From Elusimicrobia bacterium GWC2_61_19 (GTDB lineage Bacteria; Elusimicrobiota; Elusimicrobia; Elusimicrobiales; UBA9959): a stretch of DNA of 32,956 nucleotides. Positions 30,901 through 32,956 of this stretch are shown piece after piece. The DNA is taken from NCBI GenBank assembly GCA_001799795.1, contig MGUD01000020.1:3774-36729 (forward strand). The letters run 5' to 3'. The notes under the pieces are model-generated. The model was not told the origin of the DNA. It ran no database searches and worked only from the letters and a program-made list of their open reading frames with translations. The stretch's first letter is position 1. Each line of letters opens with the position of its first letter. The position numbers were made by a program, and so were the translations under genes.

Positions 30901-32956
30901 AATTGGCGTCGAACTCGGCCAGCAGGCCTATGCCGTCGGGCAGGGTGACGGGCACGTTGGATTTTCCGAGGATGCCGTCGAACATGTCCTTGGCGATCAC
31001 GCCCAGCGAATTGCGGTCGGCTCCCTTCAGCCCTTTCTCGGACAGGATCAGCGCCGCGTTGGGGATGGTTATGGCGGCTAGCGGCTTGATGTTTTTGGCC
31101 GCGGGCAGAAGTTCCGTGAGCTTGAAGTTCTTCTGGTTGATAGCGAAGATCCAGTTAGGCGTCGCCGCGGCGCCCGCGTTGAACATGTAGGCGTTCACCT
31201 TGTTGCCGCCGATAACGGTTTTGGCTTCTATGCCGTTGACCGACAGCTTCAGCTGGTCCAGCTCGAATTTGTCGCCGGAGGGGATGTTCTTGCCGCCGGG
31301 GAAATCGGCCAGGCGGAACTTGCCGTCCAGCTCGAAGTAGTCCAGCGTTATCTTCCCGTCGGCGCGTTTTAAGGCGGCGGAGACGGCCACGTTCCTGGAA
31401 CCGATCAGCGCCGTGGCGAAGAAGGCCAGGCTGCTCTTGGCCGCCGCGTCCTTGCCGTCCAGCGCGAACTCGAAGCCGCCGTCGGCCAGGGTCAGGCCCT
31501 GCACGCCGAAGGGCTGCTTCCAGGCGCCTTCATACAGCGCCAGCAGGCTTAAGCCCCCGCCGGCGCCTTTGTCCAGGCTTACCAGGGCGTCCAGCTTCTC
31601 GCCGATGCCGGCCCCGACGATGTCCACCTGGAACTGCACGGAGACGTCCAGGTCTCCTTTAGGTTTGGAGGCCGCTATGGCCGCGGGCACACGCGCCCAA
31701 AGGCTGCTCTTGTTCCTTGCGTCGCCGCCGATATTAAGGGTAACCGGTCCTTTTACGGTAACCATGCCCGCGATGGCGGGGAGGGTAGGCAGCGGGAGGT
31801 CTACGCTGAGATCCAGCCCGGCCAGCATAGCCTGCTTGTCGGCTTCGGCCAGCGCCGCGCCCGGGGTCATGCCTTTAAAGGTGTTCTGCGAGAGCGTGCC
31901 TTTGACGAACACGCTGGGCACGGGCACCCCGACGGTCTTGAAAGCGTCGCCGAGCCGGCCGGCCTTGGCCACGGTGATAGTGGCGGCCAGGTTCACGCCT
32001 TCCGACAGGTTCAGCGACGTGTTAGCCGGCCACGTTACCAGTTTGGGCAGGTCGCCGGGCAGGTCCGCGGCCGTAACCGCGCGCGCAGGCGAGCCCGCGG
32101 GCTGGACGATGAACAGCGCGTTTTCCATGAAAAGGTCGTTGACCAGATGCCCCTGCGCCGCCGGGATAAAGGTGGCGGCCGAGAGCGTGTTAAAGAAGAC
32201 CGCGACGTAGGCGCCTTCGGCGCCCTGGTTGGCGTGGGCGATAACGTCCACCTTCACGCCGTTCAGCCGGGCTTCGGCTTCCACGTTGGCGCCGTCCAGG
32301 CTGATCTTATCTACGGCCACCGCGTTAACTGCGGGCAGGCCGGCCAGCGGGGCGTAAAGATCCGCCAGCACCATGCCGTCGGCCGTTACGGTGGTCACGG
32401 GCTTGTCGCCGCGCGTGCGCGTGAACTTCACCGCCTTGCCGTTGAGCGTGCCGGCCACCTGCACGGCCGCCGGGGACACGCTGACCAGGTTCAGGGCCAG
32501 CGCGTCGAAAGCCTTAAGGCCGCCCGCCTCGGGCACTATGTCCTTGAGGGTAAGCCCCTCGCCGGTGGCGGTAAAGGCCGCCGCCGGGCCGAAGTTCTTG
32601 GTAACCGAAACTTTCTTGGAATTAAGCTTCCCCTCCACCACTATGGCGTCCGGGGTATAGGCCAGGCTGTCGAAAGCGAAAGCCTTCAGGAACGGCACGT
32701 CCGCCGCCTCGGGCACGAAGTCCGCCAGCTTCAGGTCGTCGCCGGTGACCTTGATGCTTTTGGCCGCGTTGTCCCGCACGGCGGCTACGTTCTTGTTTCT
32801 CACCGTGCCGCTCACGGTCAGGGTCGCGTCGGTATACTCCAGGCTCAGGAAAGCGAAAGAGTTCAAGAGCGGGATCCTGGCGGTCTCCGGGATGAAGTCG
32901 GCCAGCTTAAGGCTGTCGCCGGTCACGGTGATGACCTTGGGGGAGAAGACCCAGAC
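27899..32956 (-). CDS. Giant repeat protein with coiled coil and two C-terminal ricin-type beta-trefoils (N-terminus beyond window)
   Basis: The frame is open to the right edge (1685 codons visible), so the start is missing. From the N-terminal side it shows four tandem repeats of 59-60 residues starting at 32926, 32749, 32569 and 32389, each like VTGDxLKLADFVPEA. A long beta-rich region follows, with two copies of a W-x-x-PFG-x-x-GLTL motif (near 31500 and 30535). Next comes a charged coiled coil (about 29770-29580), a His/Cys/Trp-rich break (about 29566-29451) and a second helical part. The C-terminal about 300 residues hold six Cys-paired subdomains with QW/F motifs (VQQWSTT, HEQWKII), consistent with two ricin-B-type beta-trefoils that bind sugars. 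No membrane segment is visible. Coupling to a secretin gene suggests it is exported or surface-exposed. Its function is unknown. Confidence 0.85.
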   Translation of the reverse strand, partial: VWVFSPKVITVTGDSLKLADFIPETARIPLLNSFAFLSLEYTDATLTVSGTVRNKNVAAVRDNAAKSIKVTGDDLKLADFVPEAADVPFLKAFAFDSLAYTPDAIVVEGKLNSKKVSVTKNFGPAAAFTATGEGLTLKDIVPEAGGLKAFDALALNLVSVSPAAVQVAGTLNGKAVKFTRTRGDKPVTTVTADGMVLADLYAPLAGLPAVNAVAVDKISLDGANVEAEARLNGVKVDVIAHANQGAEGAYVAVFFNTLSAATFIPAAQGHLVNDLFMENALFIVQPAGSPARAVTAADLPGDLPKLVTWPANTSLNLSEGVNLAATITVAKAGRLGDAFKTVGVPVPSVFVKGTLSQNTFKGMTPGAALAEADKQAMLAGLDLSVDLPLPTLPAIAGMVTVKGPVTLNIGGDARNKSSLWARVPAAIAASKPKGDLDVSVQFQVDIVGAGIGEKLDALVSLDKGAGGGLSLLALYEGAWKQPFGVQGLTLADGGFEFALDGKDAAAKSSLAFFATALIGSRNVAVSAALKRADGKITLDYFELDGKFRLADFPGGKNIPSGDKFELDQLKLSVNGIEAKTVIGGNKVNAYMFNAGAAATPNWIFAINQKNFKLTELLPAAKNIKPLAAITIPNAALILSEKGLKGADRNSLGVIAKDMFDGILGKSNVPVTLPDGIGLLAEFDANSMGVVGKGLNAIGVHDDAIIMGAVTGVFQGAPGVMLSLAMENAGSAKGLPGKIMTFKPGVPPAYFIQWAGADLYAGLRTAVLVKAGKETLDFTTEMELQFGEAGAGVKILGEKNGPWQRPFGIKGLTLNNLKMDVAITPVGEVQFGLAGDQQYGNCHDPKSKDCVDVDLAMSVKVPLEDGLPDGVAFAGKVNPLGIPALMEITETLMGVPAGSIAKLPVPYFEIDNAQLAFATPGASDPQLGLVSEGFAFAGNFFFMNKNLGHVTGAGGPGGLRIKGAIGDIDLEVLKFTDNTIDISLNQVPKYVINANVNLLGAPQKVAIDIQPPHFSFDMTEKLGAFGNALLTVTMDGFDLKKGTFDKNAGISVVGEFQSTLVPWMKAEVKRGVEDLRDSAKAKFEADGKALNEAMDKVNQLTAKIQKLKEEDQKAKDRADDALDSARRRVDSLYDRYDHENHQAHHCGSRWTHWACSPGWRIAAGATWVIYEVAEKSLAAAKKAVAAATNLDPRVAALLAERDIERAGLSVAQAVVKVAEDVEDFVLKELETVLEKAISDMPLEIDKTFIVGDLKDMVTHNDPLVLDMQFKLAGAPMHEFFAVKIPVNEANAQFDAGSFALLPALAMDKLTEDALSKLSPSAARWVHSHIASQIADAEDKVRQAVEAQEEKYKAVMDSFDNGTAKYKKAFAEQADEHLKLVEGMDVSDLMPNSLQYQNTYLAIGHSSLCMAVSKDGLNVVQLACKDADVQQWSTTALKDDAAGYVELKNKGLCLKARQGDERDGFEPLILAQCDADDLHEQWKIISADGFYDEIVNRASQKCLHFNKEDANPESAFAVWTSCLGTDSQTFRDIADAEKPTWHKVESMVKAANGLCLDVVETTENALQITPDKKEIKLYAHKCGEGSEKFNYIEEVDGDIRLVHTETGACVYPQEKATTLALRACDRGEDMFWRINSKSANADQFYIAPRNACMTLPAPPTGSTQDVEAGIADCNIVPNDSTLLELTK
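32210..32926 (-). repeat. Four tandem 177-180-bp coding repeats
   Basis: Units begin at 32926, 32749, 32569 and 32389, separated by 177, 180 and 180 bp. The protein units share a G-D/E-x-L-x-L-x-D-x-x-PEA start, a central hydrophobic segment (FAFDSLAY-like) and a V-x-G-x-L-N-x-K end. Similarity is clearest between units 1 and 2, and unit 4 is the most diverged. The residues before 32926 look like the end of another unit outside the window. Confidence 0.75.

Noticed and set aside
32924-32926. GTG at 32926 as the start of the giant protein
   Set aside because: It lies inside a repeat unit, has no ribosome site, and the frame stays open to the window edge with residues that fit the end of a preceding unit.

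Overview
The window looks like part of the chromosome of a high-GC, Gram-negative-type bacterium. The type IV pilin-like protein (GFTLIEL start, then SKEGATKG and YYGDNEGW), the anaerobic class III ribonucleotide reductase and the secretin point to something like Elusimicrobiota. That assignment rests on family resemblance recalled from memory, not on a search. No rRNA, tRNA or CRISPR array was seen.

Region 1 (1-8060, all minus strand) is a two-component signalling island. From right to left it holds two tandem paralogous small-RNA modules (about 7995-7515), an OmpR-family response regulator, a GAF/PAS sensor kinase that lacks its ATPase domain, a second OmpR-family regulator, a small soluble kinase with the ATPase domain, an exported FlgO/CsgG-like protein, a hybrid kinase with receivers at both ends, and a response regulator cut by the window start. 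Four promoters (two for protein genes, two for the small RNAs) share one architecture: direct repeats of YTGARC with an 11-bp period, the nearest unit always 15 bp from a TATAAT/TATACT -10 box. This is the geometry used by OmpR/PhoB-type regulators, so the island probably drives its own genes and two structured RNAs. Those RNAs carry a 33-nt C-rich single-stranded element and an anti-Shine-Dalgarno loop. I regard this as the main candidate for an undescribed system.

Region 2 (8090-12000) holds recG, then a RAYT-type (REP-associated tyrosine) transposase gene bounded by 30-31-bp inverted repeats and inserted directly behind the recG stop, then a convergent type IV pilin-like gene. Region 3 (12190-17260) is a deoxynucleotide-supply cluster: nrdR with two NrdR-type boxes in front, nrdD fused to a C-terminal redoxin domain, a 120-bp branched palindrome, nrdG and dut. 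An 84-bp MITE-like palindrome sharing the 9-bp tip of the RAYT element lies at 17415-17498.

Region 4 (17511-25117) has a YhaN/SbcC-like ATPase and YhaO/SbcD-like phosphoesterase pair, a secreted 5'-nucleotidase-type enzyme, an RNase J-like metallo-beta-lactamase-fold protein with an altered metal motif, and a Y-family DNA polymerase. Region 5 (25142-32956, minus) is an envelope/secretion operon. A giant protein (over 1685 residues, incomplete) with tandem 60-residue repeats, a coiled coil and two predicted ricin-type beta-trefoils is translationally coupled to a TPR-secretin lipoprotein. An HtrA-like exported protease without a PDZ domain follows one base later, and the polymerase gene may be the last cistron.
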